From: Salibacterium halotolerans | Lineage (GTDB): Bacteria > Bacillota > Bacilli > Bacillales > Marinococcaceae | Length of the DNA: 64,000 nt | Direction: 5' to 3' | Assembly (NCBI RefSeq): GCF_900115625.1 | Contig: NZ_FOXD01000001.1 | Coordinates: 233,517 to 297,516, forward strand | Part shown: positions 45,383-54,882 of the stretch, piece by piece | Position numbering within the stretch: the first letter of the stretch is position 1 | How the letters are laid out: every line of letters starts with the position of its first letter | Notes under the pieces: model-generated | Databases searched by the model: none | What the model was told of the DNA's origin: nothing | The model's input: only the letters and a program-made list of their open reading frames with translations | Program-made: the position numbers and the translations under genes

Positions 45383-45427
45383 ACAATTCATATCTCATTA
45401 GCATTAAATTTGTTTAAAAGGATGAAT

Positions 45428-45904
45428 TCACCATGTCTGTCCTCCGGAGGGCGGCGGCCAGGTTCCGGTCATGCGCCGGAGCTGAGCCGCCTGGGCGCTG
45501 TGGTAGCTGTTGTGGGTGATCAAGTCCATGATCAATTCGGCGCGCGTCGTTCCGTTTTCATCAAACCCGGTTTCCTCCAGATCCTTTCCGGCTTCACGCT
45601 CTGCTTCTTTCAACCCGTCCCGGAACCGCTGGAGGGTGCTGTTCCACTCCTCCTGGTTTTTTGGCATAGAGGATTCCGGGAACGTGTCCCGGTTATGCTG
45701 GGGATAGGGCGGGTACTGCCCCGCCAGCATCTGCAGCAGGTAGTCCTGCCACCACGTCATATGAAACAGCATATCCCATACCGTATGGGGGCTCTCTTCC
45801 GGCTTTTCCCCTCCTTTTCTCCAGTCCATTCCTTCAAAGATGTCCGGCGGTGCGATGTGTGCCGTCCGCCCGTATAATCCCTGTATCAAAAAAGATGGAT
45901 CCAC
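45428..45904 (-). CDS. DinB/YfiT-like putative metal-dependent hydrolase
   Basis: The 158-residue four-helix-bundle protein of the DinB superfamily has the His ligands in FHMTWWQDY and THNSYHSAQ, a likely three-His metal site. Members include thiol transferases (BstA, mycothiol-type) and uncharacterised stress proteins. A GTG start follows AAAGGGG. It is divergent from the sugar-sensing operon; no functional link is evident. Confidence 0.8.
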   Translation of the reverse strand: MDPSFLIQGLYGRTAHIAPPDIFEGMDWRKGGEKPEESPHTVWDMLFHMTWWQDYLLQMLAGQYPPYPQHNRDTFPESSMPKNQEEWNSTLQRFRDGLKEAEREAGKDLEETGFDENGTTRAELIMDLITHNSYHSAQAAQLRRMTGTWPPPSGGQTW

Positions 45905-46057
45905 GTGTATTTCCCCTTTCGTCGTTCGTTTCCTTCCTTTCTTCAGTATGAAAGACCCGGGGGAATATGAAAAGGGAACATTCGTTTGTGAAGGGAAGGG
46001 AAAAAACGGGGGTTGTCGAAAGAATAAGATAGACAGAAAAAAAAGAGGGGGAACAGA

Positions 46058-47026
46058 ATGAACCGGGGAAAACGAGCGGTGTTATACGCCGGGGGAGGTT
46101 TAGCATTCGGGCTCTGCTTTTTGCTCATGCTTTATTACGGGAAGGAAACGTTCTATGTAGAGGGGACAAAAACGGTATCCACTGTGTATGACTACCACGT
46201 CGTTTTGTTAGTCGAGGAAACCGGCAATGAGTACTGGCGTATGGTCGAAAAACACGCACAGCAGACAGCAGAGGAACATGATATCTATCTGGAGAGTATC
46301 GGACCGGAAAAAGCAGATCGCTCGGAAATGCTTCGCACGATGGATCAGATGATTGCAGCGGAAGTGGACGGTATTTTAACGCAGGGTCTGCCTGGTCCGA
46401 GGTTCAGGAACCTTGTTGAAAAGGCCGAAGAAAAAGGAATTCCGGTGCTAACCGTTGACAGCGATCGTCCGGATAGTGAACGGAGTGCCTATATCGGAAC
46501 AGATAACGTGGAGGCAGGGCGTCTGGCTGGAGAGGAACTGCTCCGCGCCACAGAGGGGGAACAGCATGTCGGAATTATTACGGGGAATCTGGAATCATTG
46601 AATCAAAAGGAGCGGATCAGAGGCTTTGAAGAAGCAGTGGCAGGCCGGGACAGGGTGGAGGTCGTGGCTGTGCGTGAATCGAATATTTCCGAAGTGGGAG
46701 CGGCAGAAGCGGCTTACACGATGATAAAACAGCATTCGGATATTAACGCCTTGTTCGGTACAAGTGCGCTGGATGGAATTGGGATGGTTCAGGGAGTGGA
46801 AGATATTAAGGTAGAGGGGAGGCCTTATATGCTGGCTTTTGATATTCTGCCGGAGACGATGAAGCTGCTTGAAGAAGGAAGGCTGGACGCCACGATTGCC
46901 CAGTACCCGGAACGAATGGGGGAAAAGGGAATCGAAATCATGATTGAGGTGCTGGAAGAGGGGTATACCGATCCCGTTCACCATACGAAAACAAAAGTTA
47001 TCCGGCGGGGGGATGGGACATCTTGA
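46058..47026 (+). CDS. Membrane-tethered sugar-binding protein (XylFII-like sensor component)
   Basis: The 322-residue protein has one N-terminal membrane anchor (residues ~8-28) and a Peripla_BP_4-type binding domain (VVLLVEETGNEYW, AEVDGILTQG, VLTVDSDRP, YIGTDNVEAGRLAG). It is coupled to a LytS/YesM-type kinase (stop/start overlap TTGA) and an AraC-type regulator. This matches the known XylFII-LytS-YesN three-component logic, where the tethered protein binds sugar and signals through the kinase. The sugar is not known. GAGGGGG precedes the ATG. Confidence 0.8.
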   Translation: MNRGKRAVLYAGGGLAFGLCFLLMLYYGKETFYVEGTKTVSTVYDYHVVLLVEETGNEYWRMVEKHAQQTAEEHDIYLESIGPEKADRSEMLRTMDQMIAAEVDGILTQGLPGPRFRNLVEKAEEKGIPVLTVDSDRPDSERSAYIGTDNVEAGRLAGEELLRATEGEQHVGIITGNLESLNQKERIRGFEEAVAGRDRVEVVAVRESNISEVGAAEAAYTMIKQHSDINALFGTSALDGIGMVQGVEDIKVEGRPYMLAFDILPETMKLLEEGRLDATIAQYPERMGEKGIEIMIEVLEEGYTDPVHHTKTKVIRRGDGTS

Positions 47027-48495
47027 AAAATATATTTACTTCCATACGGGGGAAACTGCTGTTCTATTTTTTCGTATTCATTTTATTATTTAATATTGTT
47101 TCCGTTTCGATTTATATCAGCTCAAGCCGGTTGATGGATGAATATAATACCAGTTTTGAACGATTTTTGATTTTTAATGCTGTTTCCCAGCAGGCGGACG
47201 CTCTTTACGAAGATACGAACGCTTATGTCCGTGATCCATCACGAGAGAACCTGAATGCCTATTACACCGGTCGTGCGGAATTAAGAGAACAGGCATCCAG
47301 ACTGGAGCAAAGCAGAACGGCAAAAGGTGGGATTCAGGATTCGAATTACCGGAATCTGATTGATTCTTTGATCGAAAACAGTGAAATCACCGTCGGTTTC
47401 GTTCTTCAGGATGATATTGAACGTTACACGACTTATCTGCAGGAGACGAGGAACACAGCGTCTTATATTCAGGAGAATACGCTGAAACTCATAGACAGGG
47501 AGTTGACTGAATATCAACAGTTTTATGCGGATCTGCAGCAAAGAAACGAAGCATTTGGGATCTTTACGATGTTTTTGTTTCTGACGACGGTTATGATTGC
47601 CGTTTTCTTTGCGTTCTGGTTCGCAGCCGGGTTGAACCGCCCGTTGCAGCAGCTTTCAGAAGCCGCGGCGGAAGTGTCGGGAGGGAATTTTGAAGGAGAT
47701 GCGGTCCGGATTCAGTCCAATGATGAAATGAAACTGCTGGGTGATACGTTTAATCAAATGCGCGAAGACATCAGCACGTACGTAGAGGAAATGAAGGAGA
47801 AAGCAGAAATGGACAGGCTGATGAAAGAGCTGGAACTAAAGCATCTGCAAAATCAAATGAATCCGCATTTTTTGTTCAATACATTGAATACGGTTTCAAA
47901 AATGGCGTATCTGGAGGAAGCGGATCTTACATCGCAGCTCATGGAATCTGTGTCGGTACTCCTTCGGTATAATCTTGGAAACATGGATAAGGCGGTGACC
48001 CTGCAGGAAGAAGTGAATGCGGTGGAAAGTTATTTTCATATCCAGGAAACACGGTTCCAGGGCAGGGTGTCCTTTCAGCTGGATATGGAGCAGGATGTGC
48101 TGCCGGTTCGTGTGCCGCGTCTGTTTCTGCAGCCCCTTGTTGAAAATGCCTTTATTCACGGAGTGGAACCTTTGGAAGAGGGCGGCACGATTACGGTCCG
48201 GATCTATGACGAAGCAGAGCAGGCGGTGGTGGAAGTGGTGGATGACGGCATTGGAATGACTGAACACCAGATGCAGCATATGTTTGACCCGGATAAACCG
48301 GAAGAAGACCATGTTGGACATTCCACCGGGCTGGGACTGGTGAATGTACGCCGGCGGCTGCAGTTGTTCTATCAGACAGAAAAGGTGATGGATATTACAT
48401 CAGTACAAAACAGCGGCACCTGTATCCGGCTGTTTCTGCCGAAACAAGGACCACTTTCCGGAAAGGAGGAGCAGGATGAACGTAATGATTGCTGA
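47023..48495 (+). CDS. LytS/YesM-type sensor histidine kinase
   Basis: The 490-residue kinase has a membrane segment near residues 14-32, an extracytoplasmic helical region of about 145 residues, a second segment near 180-202, a HAMP linker, the His_kinase motif QMNPHFLFNTLNT (His282) and an HATPase domain (LQPLVENAFIHG, DDGIGM, GLGLVNVRRRL). It starts at TTG inside the stop of the binding-protein gene and overlaps the regulator gene by 20 bp. It likely relays occupancy of the tethered sugar-binding protein. Confidence 0.87.
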   Translation: MKNIFTSIRGKLLFYFFVFILLFNIVSVSIYISSSRLMDEYNTSFERFLIFNAVSQQADALYEDTNAYVRDPSRENLNAYYTGRAELREQASRLEQSRTAKGGIQDSNYRNLIDSLIENSEITVGFVLQDDIERYTTYLQETRNTASYIQENTLKLIDRELTEYQQFYADLQQRNEAFGIFTMFLFLTTVMIAVFFAFWFAAGLNRPLQQLSEAAAEVSGGNFEGDAVRIQSNDEMKLLGDTFNQMREDISTYVEEMKEKAEMDRLMKELELKHLQNQMNPHFLFNTLNTVSKMAYLEEADLTSQLMESVSVLLRYNLGNMDKAVTLQEEVNAVESYFHIQETRFQGRVSFQLDMEQDVLPVRVPRLFLQPLVENAFIHGVEPLEEGGTITVRIYDEAEQAVVEVVDDGIGMTEHQMQHMFDPDKPEEDHVGHSTGLGLVNVRRRLQLFYQTEKVMDITSVQNSGTCIRLFLPKQGPLSGKEEQDERNDC

Positions 48496-49879
48496 AGACG
48501 AGCTGCTGGAGCGTAAAGCCATGCGCCGTTTTCTCGAAGAACAGTTTTCGTCCCTTGTCGTTACTGCCGAAGCAGTGAATGGAAGAATGGCGGTGGAACT
48601 TGCAGCAACGCATGAACCGGATATTATTTTGATGGATATCAAAATGCCGGGAATTGATGGCATGCAGGCAGTGGAACGTATTCAGACGTTTCTGCCATCG
48701 GTCCACTTCATCATGGTCACAGCCTATGATTCGTTTGATTATGCGAAGCAGGCGATGAAACTGGGGGTGAGGGAATATATTCTAAAACCGGGCAAAAAAG
48801 AAGAAACAATAGAAGCGGTTCAGCGTGTGATGGATAATATTTTGGAAGAAAGGGAGCAGCACAAACAAAAAGAACACAACATAAAACTCGCAAAGCAGCT
48901 GCTGCTTTCCTATATCATTCAGGATGCACCGGGGATGACCAACCTGCTGAACGAATTGTATCCAGGGATGGAATCCGGCTTTTTTCTCGTAATCGAAAAG
49001 CAGCATAACGAGGCGTTTACTCTTCCCGCGGAGGAACTAAGTACATGGACAGCGGATGATGCGATTGTGAATCAGGAAGAAGGGCGGCAGCTCATCGTTT
49101 GCATAATGAGCAGCAGGCACCTGCCTTCCGATGAACCGCTGCGGCTCGCCAAGAGGATCCAGTACGAACGCGGGAGTGCTTTTTTGATTGGAACAGGGAA
49201 GCCCTCAACGAATAAGGGAACCCTCTCCCGCTCCTACGTGGAAGCCCTCGTTCACCTTCAGAAAAGCAAAGAAAACGAAAACGTGTTGGAGTATGAGACG
49301 CATGATACGCTGGAAAGGATCCGGGAAGCTGTGCAGGAAGCCGATATCCAAAGGGCAATGCCGCCTATGCTGCAGCTCATGGATCGTCCTGAGAAAGACA
49401 GGAAGATGGAGGAGCTGTATTACAGTATCAAACAGATACTGAATGACAGACGTATAGACGCACCCGGTAAAGATCCAGACGATATGGACAGCGCTGAAGA
49501 CTGGTTCGAACTGATTCGGTGGAGCTGTATGAAAATCAGACAGCACTACCGCTCCCTGAACAAAATGGAACGGACGAAAGCATGGATTGATGAAAATCCC
49601 CAAGCTTCATTAACGCTCGAAGATGCGGCAGCACATGCGGGAATAAGCGCTTCTTATTTCTCGCAGTTGTTCAAAACAACAACGGGAGAAAACCTGACCG
49701 ATTATGTCACCCGCCATAGACTCGAAAAAGCAGTCGAGTTGTTAAAGAAACAGGCATACAGTTTAAAAGAAATAAGTTATATGGTCGGTTACAAAGATCC
49801 AAACTATTTCAGCCGCGTGTTTAAAAAACACTATGCACTTTCTCCGAAACAGTATCAAAACACCATCTTAAAAAAATGA
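48476..49879 (+). CDS. YesN-type response regulator with AraC DNA-binding domain
   Basis: The 467-residue protein has a receiver domain (Asp54 in IILMDIKMPG), a long central region and a C-terminal AraC/XylS domain with two helix-turn-helix units (LEDAAAHAGISASYFSQLF; LKEISYMVGYKDPNYFSRVF). It follows GGAAAGGAGGAG and overlaps the kinase gene. It is expected to activate the downstream ABC genes, whose promoter has a consensus -10 but no -35. Confidence 0.88.
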   Translation: MNVMIAEDELLERKAMRRFLEEQFSSLVVTAEAVNGRMAVELAATHEPDIILMDIKMPGIDGMQAVERIQTFLPSVHFIMVTAYDSFDYAKQAMKLGVREYILKPGKKEETIEAVQRVMDNILEEREQHKQKEHNIKLAKQLLLSYIIQDAPGMTNLLNELYPGMESGFFLVIEKQHNEAFTLPAEELSTWTADDAIVNQEEGRQLIVCIMSSRHLPSDEPLRLAKRIQYERGSAFLIGTGKPSTNKGTLSRSYVEALVHLQKSKENENVLEYETHDTLERIREAVQEADIQRAMPPMLQLMDRPEKDRKMEELYYSIKQILNDRRIDAPGKDPDDMDSAEDWFELIRWSCMKIRQHYRSLNKMERTKAWIDENPQASLTLEDAAAHAGISASYFSQLFKTTTGENLTDYVTRHRLEKAVELLKKQAYSLKEISYMVGYKDPNYFSRVFKKHYALSPKQYQNTILKK

Positions 49880-49935
49880 AGATATTCGTAAGAATGTACA
49901 GATTGTTTATCTTATAGAAACAGGCTGTCACCCAT

Positions 49936-49961
49936 TATAATATTATATGTAAACGGTAACA
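49936..49961 (+). promoter_or_regulatory. Activator-type promoter with consensus cre
   Basis: TATAAT (49936-49941) lacks a recognisable -35, consistent with activation by the AraC-type regulator. TGTAAACGGTAACA (49948-49961) matches the cre consensus TGWAANCGNTNWCA at every position and overlaps the predicted start site, the classical place for CcpA repression. Confidence 0.75.
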
Positions 49962-49987
49962 AAATTCATGAAAAAAGGGGGATCATC

Positions 49988-51331
49988 ATGAAAAAAGGAA
50001 TGTGGTGGATGGGTCTGCTGGGACTTATTTTGATTATTGCTGCCTGCGGCTCCGGAAGTTCGGGGACAGAAGAAAGCGGTGGAGAAGCCGGTGAACAACA
50101 GAGTGGTGAAACCAAAGAGAGCAGCGGAAATGAGGAAGCAGCCGCCGGAAATAGTTCCGAGGCGGATCTTGAAATCTTCAGCTGGTGGACCGGAGCCGGG
50201 GAAGAAGCTGGTCTGAATGCGCTCATTGACTTATTTCAGGAAAAGCATCCGGACATAACAGTGGAAAATGCAGCTGTCGCGGGAGGAGCCGGAACAAATG
50301 CCAAAGCAGTACTTGCTACGAGAATGCAGGGAAATGATCCGCCTTCCACTTTCCAGGTTCATGCCGGCGCGGAGCTGAATGAGAGCTGGGTGGCAGCGGA
50401 TAAGATGGAGCCGCTGAACGATTTTTACGAAGAAGAAGGGCTGATGGATAAATTTCCGCAGGAACTGATTGATATGGTCAGTCAGAATAGAAATATTTAT
50501 TCTGTCCCAGTCAACATTCACCGGGGCAATGTGATTTTTTACAACATGAGTGTCTTTGAAGAACACGGTCTTGAACCGCCAAAGACGTTCGAAGAGTTTA
50601 TGGAGGTCGCTGATGAACTGCAGGCGGCCGGCGTGACACCACTTGCTCTTGGAGATAAAGAGACTTGGCCGGCTACGCAGATTTTTGAAAACATTCTGCT
50701 TGGAACGCTTGGACCAGAGGATTATCAGGCACTGTGGGATGGAGACATAGCGTTTGACGATGAGCGGGTGGTAGAGGCAGCCGAAACGTTCAAGCAGATG
50801 CTCGGCTATGTCAATGAAGATCATGCATCCCGTAACTGGCAGGATTCGGCGCAGCTCGTCAGCGAAGGCAAAGCAGCTATGATTAATATGGGGGACTGGG
50901 CGAAAGGATACTTCAGCAATGATTTGGAGATGGAAGTAAATGAAGATTTCGGCTACTTCACATTCCCTGAAACAGAAGGAAATTTCATGGTGATTTCGGA
51001 CACATTCGGGCTTCCAAGCGGTGTGGAAAATGAGGACCAGGTGAAGGAATTCCTGGCGCTGCTTGGATCCGTGGAAGGGCAGGACACGTTTAATCCTTTG
51101 AAAGGTTCTATACCGGCCCGGGTGGATGCAGATGAGAGCAACTATGATGAGTATGGGACTGATACGATCGAGGATTTCCGTGAAGCCAGCCTGGCACCAA
51201 GTCTTGCCCACGGATCGGCGGCGTCGGAAGGATACTTGACCAAAGCGAATCAAGCGGTAAATATCTTCGTGACGCAGGGGGATACAAACAGGCTGCTCCA
51301 ATCACTGGAAAACGCCCGTTCCGCGCAATAA
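49988..51331 (+). CDS. CUT1-type sugar ABC substrate-binding lipoprotein
   Basis: The 447-residue extracellular lipoprotein has the lipobox IIAAC (Cys about 20), an acidic Ser/Gly linker of about 40 residues and a family 1 solute-binding fold (LEIFSWWTGAGEEAGLNALI, GDWAKGYF). Two permeases follow, but no ATPase, so a shared MsmX-type ATPase encoded elsewhere is expected. Control is predicted by the YesN-type regulator and by CcpA. The sugar is unknown. Confidence 0.87.
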   Translation: MKKGMWWMGLLGLILIIAACGSGSSGTEESGGEAGEQQSGETKESSGNEEAAAGNSSEADLEIFSWWTGAGEEAGLNALIDLFQEKHPDITVENAAVAGGAGTNAKAVLATRMQGNDPPSTFQVHAGAELNESWVAADKMEPLNDFYEEEGLMDKFPQELIDMVSQNRNIYSVPVNIHRGNVIFYNMSVFEEHGLEPPKTFEEFMEVADELQAAGVTPLALGDKETWPATQIFENILLGTLGPEDYQALWDGDIAFDDERVVEAAETFKQMLGYVNEDHASRNWQDSAQLVSEGKAAMINMGDWAKGYFSNDLEMEVNEDFGYFTFPETEGNFMVISDTFGLPSGVENEDQVKEFLALLGSVEGQDTFNPLKGSIPARVDADESNYDEYGTDTIEDFREASLAPSLAHGSAASEGYLTKANQAVNIFVTQGDTNRLLQSLENARSAQ

Positions 51332-51415
51332 CGTGACGTACAGGGTCCGGCCCTTCTCTTTAGAACGGCCGGACTTTTTTACCTCAGGGGGAACGCAGGA
51401 CGATAGGGGGAGAGG

Positions 51416-52357
51416 ATGATTATGGCTGGAAAAACGGCGCACAAAAAACGTATAACACGGGATCAATGGACAGCGGCTGCTTTTCTCGCCCCTTCACTGA
51501 TTCTGATCGCCGTATTTGTCTATGGATTTATCAGCTGGACGGGGTACGTTTCTTTCAGTAACTGGAATACGTTAACTCCTGATTTTTCATTTGCCGGCTT
51601 ATCAAACTATTTATATTTATTCCGTGATTTCCGTTTTCAGGCGGATCTTCGGAATACGCTGTTTTTCACCTTGTTTTTTATCGGGATGGTTATAGTGCTC
51701 GGTATGGGGATTGCGATTCTTCTGGATCAGAAACTGAAAGGTGAATCGATATTCCGCAATATTTTTCTGTTTCCGATGGCGTTGTCATTTGTCGTTACCG
51801 GTGTGGTATGGCAGTGGCTGCTGAATCCTTCCACCGGTTTCAATCAGTTTCTTAAAGTATTTGGTATACAGCCGCGTTGGTACACGGATACAAATATTCT
51901 GGCTGGATTTCAGTGGGGGGCGATTGAGTTTGGTCTGCCGGTGGCGATCCTGGCTGTCGTTATTGCGGCGGTCTGGCAGATGACCGGTTTTTCGCTCGCA
52001 ATGTATCTTGCCGGTCTCCGGGGGATACCGGATGAACTCCGGGAGGCAGCACGCGTAGATGGAGCAAGTGAAGGACAGGTCTACCGGAGAGTGGTCATTC
52101 CGATGCTGATGCCGATTACAGTAAGTGTTGTTATTATTATGGCGCACATTTCCCTGAAAATTTTTGACCTCGTCTATGCGATGACAGGGTCGGGAGCGAA
52201 TTTTGTAACCGATGTGCCAGGTGTTTATATGTTCGAAACGACGTTTCGTGGAAACTATTACGCCCAGGGAGCAGCCATTGCGATTATGATGCTTGTGCTG
52301 GTTGCGGTCTTCATTGTGCCGTATCTCTGGTATAACCGGAAGGGGGAAAACGGATGA
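51416..52357 (+). CDS. CUT1 sugar ABC permease (MsmF/LacF type)
   Basis: The 313-residue six-helix permease has the EAA coupling motif ([20 protein letters not shown]). It starts after AGGGGGAGAGG; an ATG at 51422 is an alternative. It overlaps the next permease gene by ATGA and pairs with it to form the pore. Confidence 0.87.
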   Translation: MIMAGKTAHKKRITRDQWTAAAFLAPSLILIAVFVYGFISWTGYVSFSNWNTLTPDFSFAGLSNYLYLFRDFRFQADLRNTLFFTLFFIGMVIVLGMGIAILLDQKLKGESIFRNIFLFPMALSFVVTGVVWQWLLNPSTGFNQFLKVFGIQPRWYTDTNILAGFQWGAIEFGLPVAILAVVIAAVWQMTGFSLAMYLAGLRGIPDELREAARVDGASEGQVYRRVVIPMLMPITVSVVIIMAHISLKIFDLVYAMTGSGANFVTDVPGVYMFETTFRGNYYAQGAAIAIMMLVLVAVFIVPYLWYNRKGENG

Positions 52358-53175
52358 CAGCGCTGCGATGGACGAATTTCTTCAGATACGCGGTACTGCT
52401 GGCTCTGGCTGTTGTCTTTTTGTCCCCGGTTTACGTGATTATCGTGACGAGCTTAAAGCCGCTCGAAGATGTATCATTAAGTACGATGTGGGAACTGCCG
52501 GCAAGCATTGATTTCACCAGTTACAGCAGAGCATTTATGGAACTTGCTCCGAATGTGATGAACAGCTTTTACCTCGTCATACCGGCCACACTGTTGTCGG
52601 CACTGTTTGGAGCGATGAACGGTTATGTGCTGTCGAAGTGGAAGTTTAAAGGGTCTGAGTTATTATTTACGCTTATGCTGTTTGGAATGTTCATTCCTTA
52701 TCAGAGTATTTTAATTCCGCTGATTCAGTTTCTGCGCACGATTGATCTTTACAATACAATCTGGGGGCTTATTTTAACTCACGTTGTGTATGGTCTTCCG
52801 ATTACGACTCTCATGTTCCGAAACTTCTACGCGAGTATTCCAGACACCATGATTGAAGCGGCCAAAATAGACGGCGCAGGTTTTCTTGGGATTTTTAGAA
52901 GAATCATGATTCCGCTCTCCATTACAGGGTTTGTTGTTGTTGCCATTTGGCAGTTCACAAATATATGGAATGAATTTCTGTTTGCCGTGACCATCACCAA
53001 CTCGGACAGTCAGCCGGTGATGGTGGCCCTGCAGAATTTATCCGGGAGCCAGATTGTGGAGTGGAACGTGCAGATGGCCGGCGCGCTTCTTGCTGCGATG
53101 CCGACACTGCTTGTCTATATTCTTCTCGGAAAATATTTTGTAAGAGGACTGCTCGCGGGTTCTGTGAAAGGGTAG
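52354..53175 (+). CDS. CUT1 sugar ABC permease (MsmG/LacG type)
   Basis: The 273-residue six-helix subunit has the coupling motif [19 protein letters not shown] and the family C terminus [14 protein letters not shown]. It is the last gene of the sugar operon; right after it the inverted-repeat region begins, with no dedicated terminator recognised. Confidence 0.87.
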   Translation: MTALRWTNFFRYAVLLALAVVFLSPVYVIIVTSLKPLEDVSLSTMWELPASIDFTSYSRAFMELAPNVMNSFYLVIPATLLSALFGAMNGYVLSKWKFKGSELLFTLMLFGMFIPYQSILIPLIQFLRTIDLYNTIWGLILTHVVYGLPITTLMFRNFYASIPDTMIEAAKIDGAGFLGIFRRIMIPLSITGFVVVAIWQFTNIWNEFLFAVTITNSDSQPVMVALQNLSGSQIVEWNVQMAGALLAAMPTLLVYILLGKYFVRGLLAGSVKG

Positions 53176-53358
53176 GAAGAAAACGAGTCTGGGACAAAAG
53201 TAAAATAGGCGGAGGAAAACACGAATGTCCTGCGGCGTTGTTCAACAGCCGTACTGCAGAAGAGCCAACATGCTTCGACTCCTGCTCCGAACAGCACGGG
53301 TCGTGGGTGCCCCGCAGGATATGCGGTCAGGTCGGCGACCGCACGTGACGTGCTTCCA
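53176..53358. other. Degenerate repeat-like intergenic segment
   Basis: It contains the word GAGTCTGGGACAAAA, found in similar form near 44563 and, reversed, near 54173. A stretch around 53278-53330 (GACTCCTG, GAACAGCACG, CCCCGCAGGA) resembles the core of the palindromic element at 53989-54111. No gene is supported. Confidence 0.45.
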
Positions 53359-53973
53359 CAGGATAATAACGTTTATGGGGGCACAGAACCCTCTAAAGTG
53401 CTTCGGGAACCATTCATAGTGACGTTTAAGCTCTAAAGTGCCTTAGGGACTATTTCTCTCCCTTTTCACGCAGCGGCAGGCGCTCTTTGCTGCATCGGAC
53501 CGTTTATTTTCCCGGCTGAACGCAGCCTCGATTCGTTCATAATGACGTTTACCGGGGCACGAAAAACTCTAAAGTGCTTTCGGAATCATTCATAGTGACG
53601 TTCAAGGGTGAACCAGGTGCTCTAAAGTGCCTCGGGCGTTATGCCGAACGACGTTTGAGAGGCTGCGTGATACCCTAAAGTGCCTTGGGACCATTCCCAA
53701 CGAAGTCCGTCCACCCAATCTGAACACAACAAACAAATTCCTGCATTTTCTGCATCCGTACGGCCGGAGCAGCTCAGGTGCGGTTTCGACAAGCAGCTGA
53801 TCCGATAGGACCGCGGCCGCGAGCCGTGCCCACGGCATAGAAGACACGATGAGCGCCAGCGAATCGATGCCGCCCTTGTACTCTGGAGTAAAAGCGAAGT
53901 ATGTTGGCGCAGCGGTTGATCTCAGGAACGAAAAATTCCGAACGATTCATTTAAGAATCGTTCGGAATTTTTG
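53359..53973 (-). repeat. Inverted-repeat element, copy 2 (~0.61 kb, noncoding)
   Basis: This is the reverse complement of the element at 44592-45223. CTAAAGTGC (the complement of GCACTTTAG) occurs at 53393, 53433, 53569, 53622 and 53675; the last three keep the exact 53-bp period of copy 1. The GC-rich body and the opening hairpin (53930-53973, CCGAACGATTC arms) are conserved. The two copies bracket about 8.1 kb carrying the DinB gene and the sugar module. Confidence 0.75.
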
Positions 53974-53988
53974 TTTTGCATTCTACAC

Positions 53989-54111
53989 CGCTTCGTCAAA
54001 ACACTTCGCTTTCCGTGGGCACGGCTCAAGCCTCCTCGGAAGAACCCCACTTCCTGCGGGGTCTTGAGACTCGTGCTGTTCCCACAGGAGTCTACGTGTT
54101 TTGACTACGCT
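53989..54111. mobile_element. Palindromic MITE-like element next to repeat copy 2
   Basis: The ends CGCTTCGTCAAAACAC (53989-54004) and GTGTTTTGACTACGCT (54096-54111) are 16-bp terminal inverted repeats with three mismatches. The interior, read on the minus strand, contains AAGACCCCGCAGGAAG, CGAGGAGG and GTGCCCACGGAAAG, the same core words as the element at 13368-13591. It sits between the hairpin of copy 2 and the outer GGGACAAAA word, which are close together in copy 1. This suggests insertion. Confidence 0.6.
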
Positions 54112-54229
54112 ATTATAGGAGTACTTCTTAACCTGGATTTTAAATGTTCGGTTTTTCATCAATGTTATTCCCTTTTGTCCCGGACTCATTTTTCTATCTT
54201 ATAAAGATTTTGTTCCAGTCCCGTTTTAA

Positions 54230-54760
54230 TCATGAACTCTGAAATGTTTCGTGATGCACAAGTCCGCTGTTTTCGGGCGGTGTTTTGGCTCCGGGGTGGG
54301 AGGCCGGCCAGCCAAATCCGAGAATGGCGGTAATGTGTCTGTCCTTCGGGATATCGAGAACACGGCGGACGAAGTTTTCCCGCTTTTCTGTTTCTTCGGC
54401 ATCTTGAGCGTGATATACAGCTCCGAACGCCCCGCCGAGATCTTCGTTTACAGCGGCCAGCCACAAAAATCCACAGGCAATGGAGGAATCCTGCAGCCAG
54501 TATTTGCTGATATCCGGCCGGCCGGTAACAACGAAAGCGGCATCGGCGTTCTTTACCCAGGACAAGGCGGCCGGGGTGTCGGCAAGATGTGCCAATGTAT
54601 CTTTATTCCGGACGACAATGAACTCGCGGGAAGGAAGATTGTTGCCGGATGGAGAAAGAACGGCAGCATCCATTAACCGTTGCATGACATCCGCCGGAAT
54701 GGGTGTGTCTTTAAATTCCGTGATTTCACGCCGGTTCTGTATGATGTCATGTAATTCCAA
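54230..54760 (-). CDS. Nitroreductase-family flavoprotein
   Basis: The 176-residue FMN-dependent nitroreductase-like protein has HDIIQNRREITEF near the start, AAVLSPSGNNLPSREFIVV (flavin-binding strand), and DSSIACGFLWLAA with LGFGWPA. It probably reduces a quinone, nitro or related compound with NAD(P)H. A TTG at 54760 has GGGGG at eight bases; a GTG at 54769 overlaps that site. It is downstream of the GbsR-type gene on the same strand. Confidence 0.83.
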   Translation of the reverse strand: MELHDIIQNRREITEFKDTPIPADVMQRLMDAAVLSPSGNNLPSREFIVVRNKDTLAHLADTPAALSWVKNADAAFVVTGRPDISKYWLQDSSIACGFLWLAAVNEDLGGAFGAVYHAQDAEETEKRENFVRRVLDIPKDRHITAILGFGWPASHPGAKTPPENSGLVHHETFQSS

Positions 54761-54882
54761 CAGGAGCACCCCCTTTCCTCCTACGAAAAAATGATTGTCT
54801 CATTCAGCATAACATAATATGCATAATATATATATTAATAACAGATAGAACAAAAGAGCTGTGCCTATGGACGCAGCTCTCT

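Noticed and set aside
44529..45427. CRISPR array suggested by the repeated GCACTTTAG words
   Set aside because: The repeated word is short, the intervening sequence is itself conserved at a 53-bp period, and no cas genes are present.
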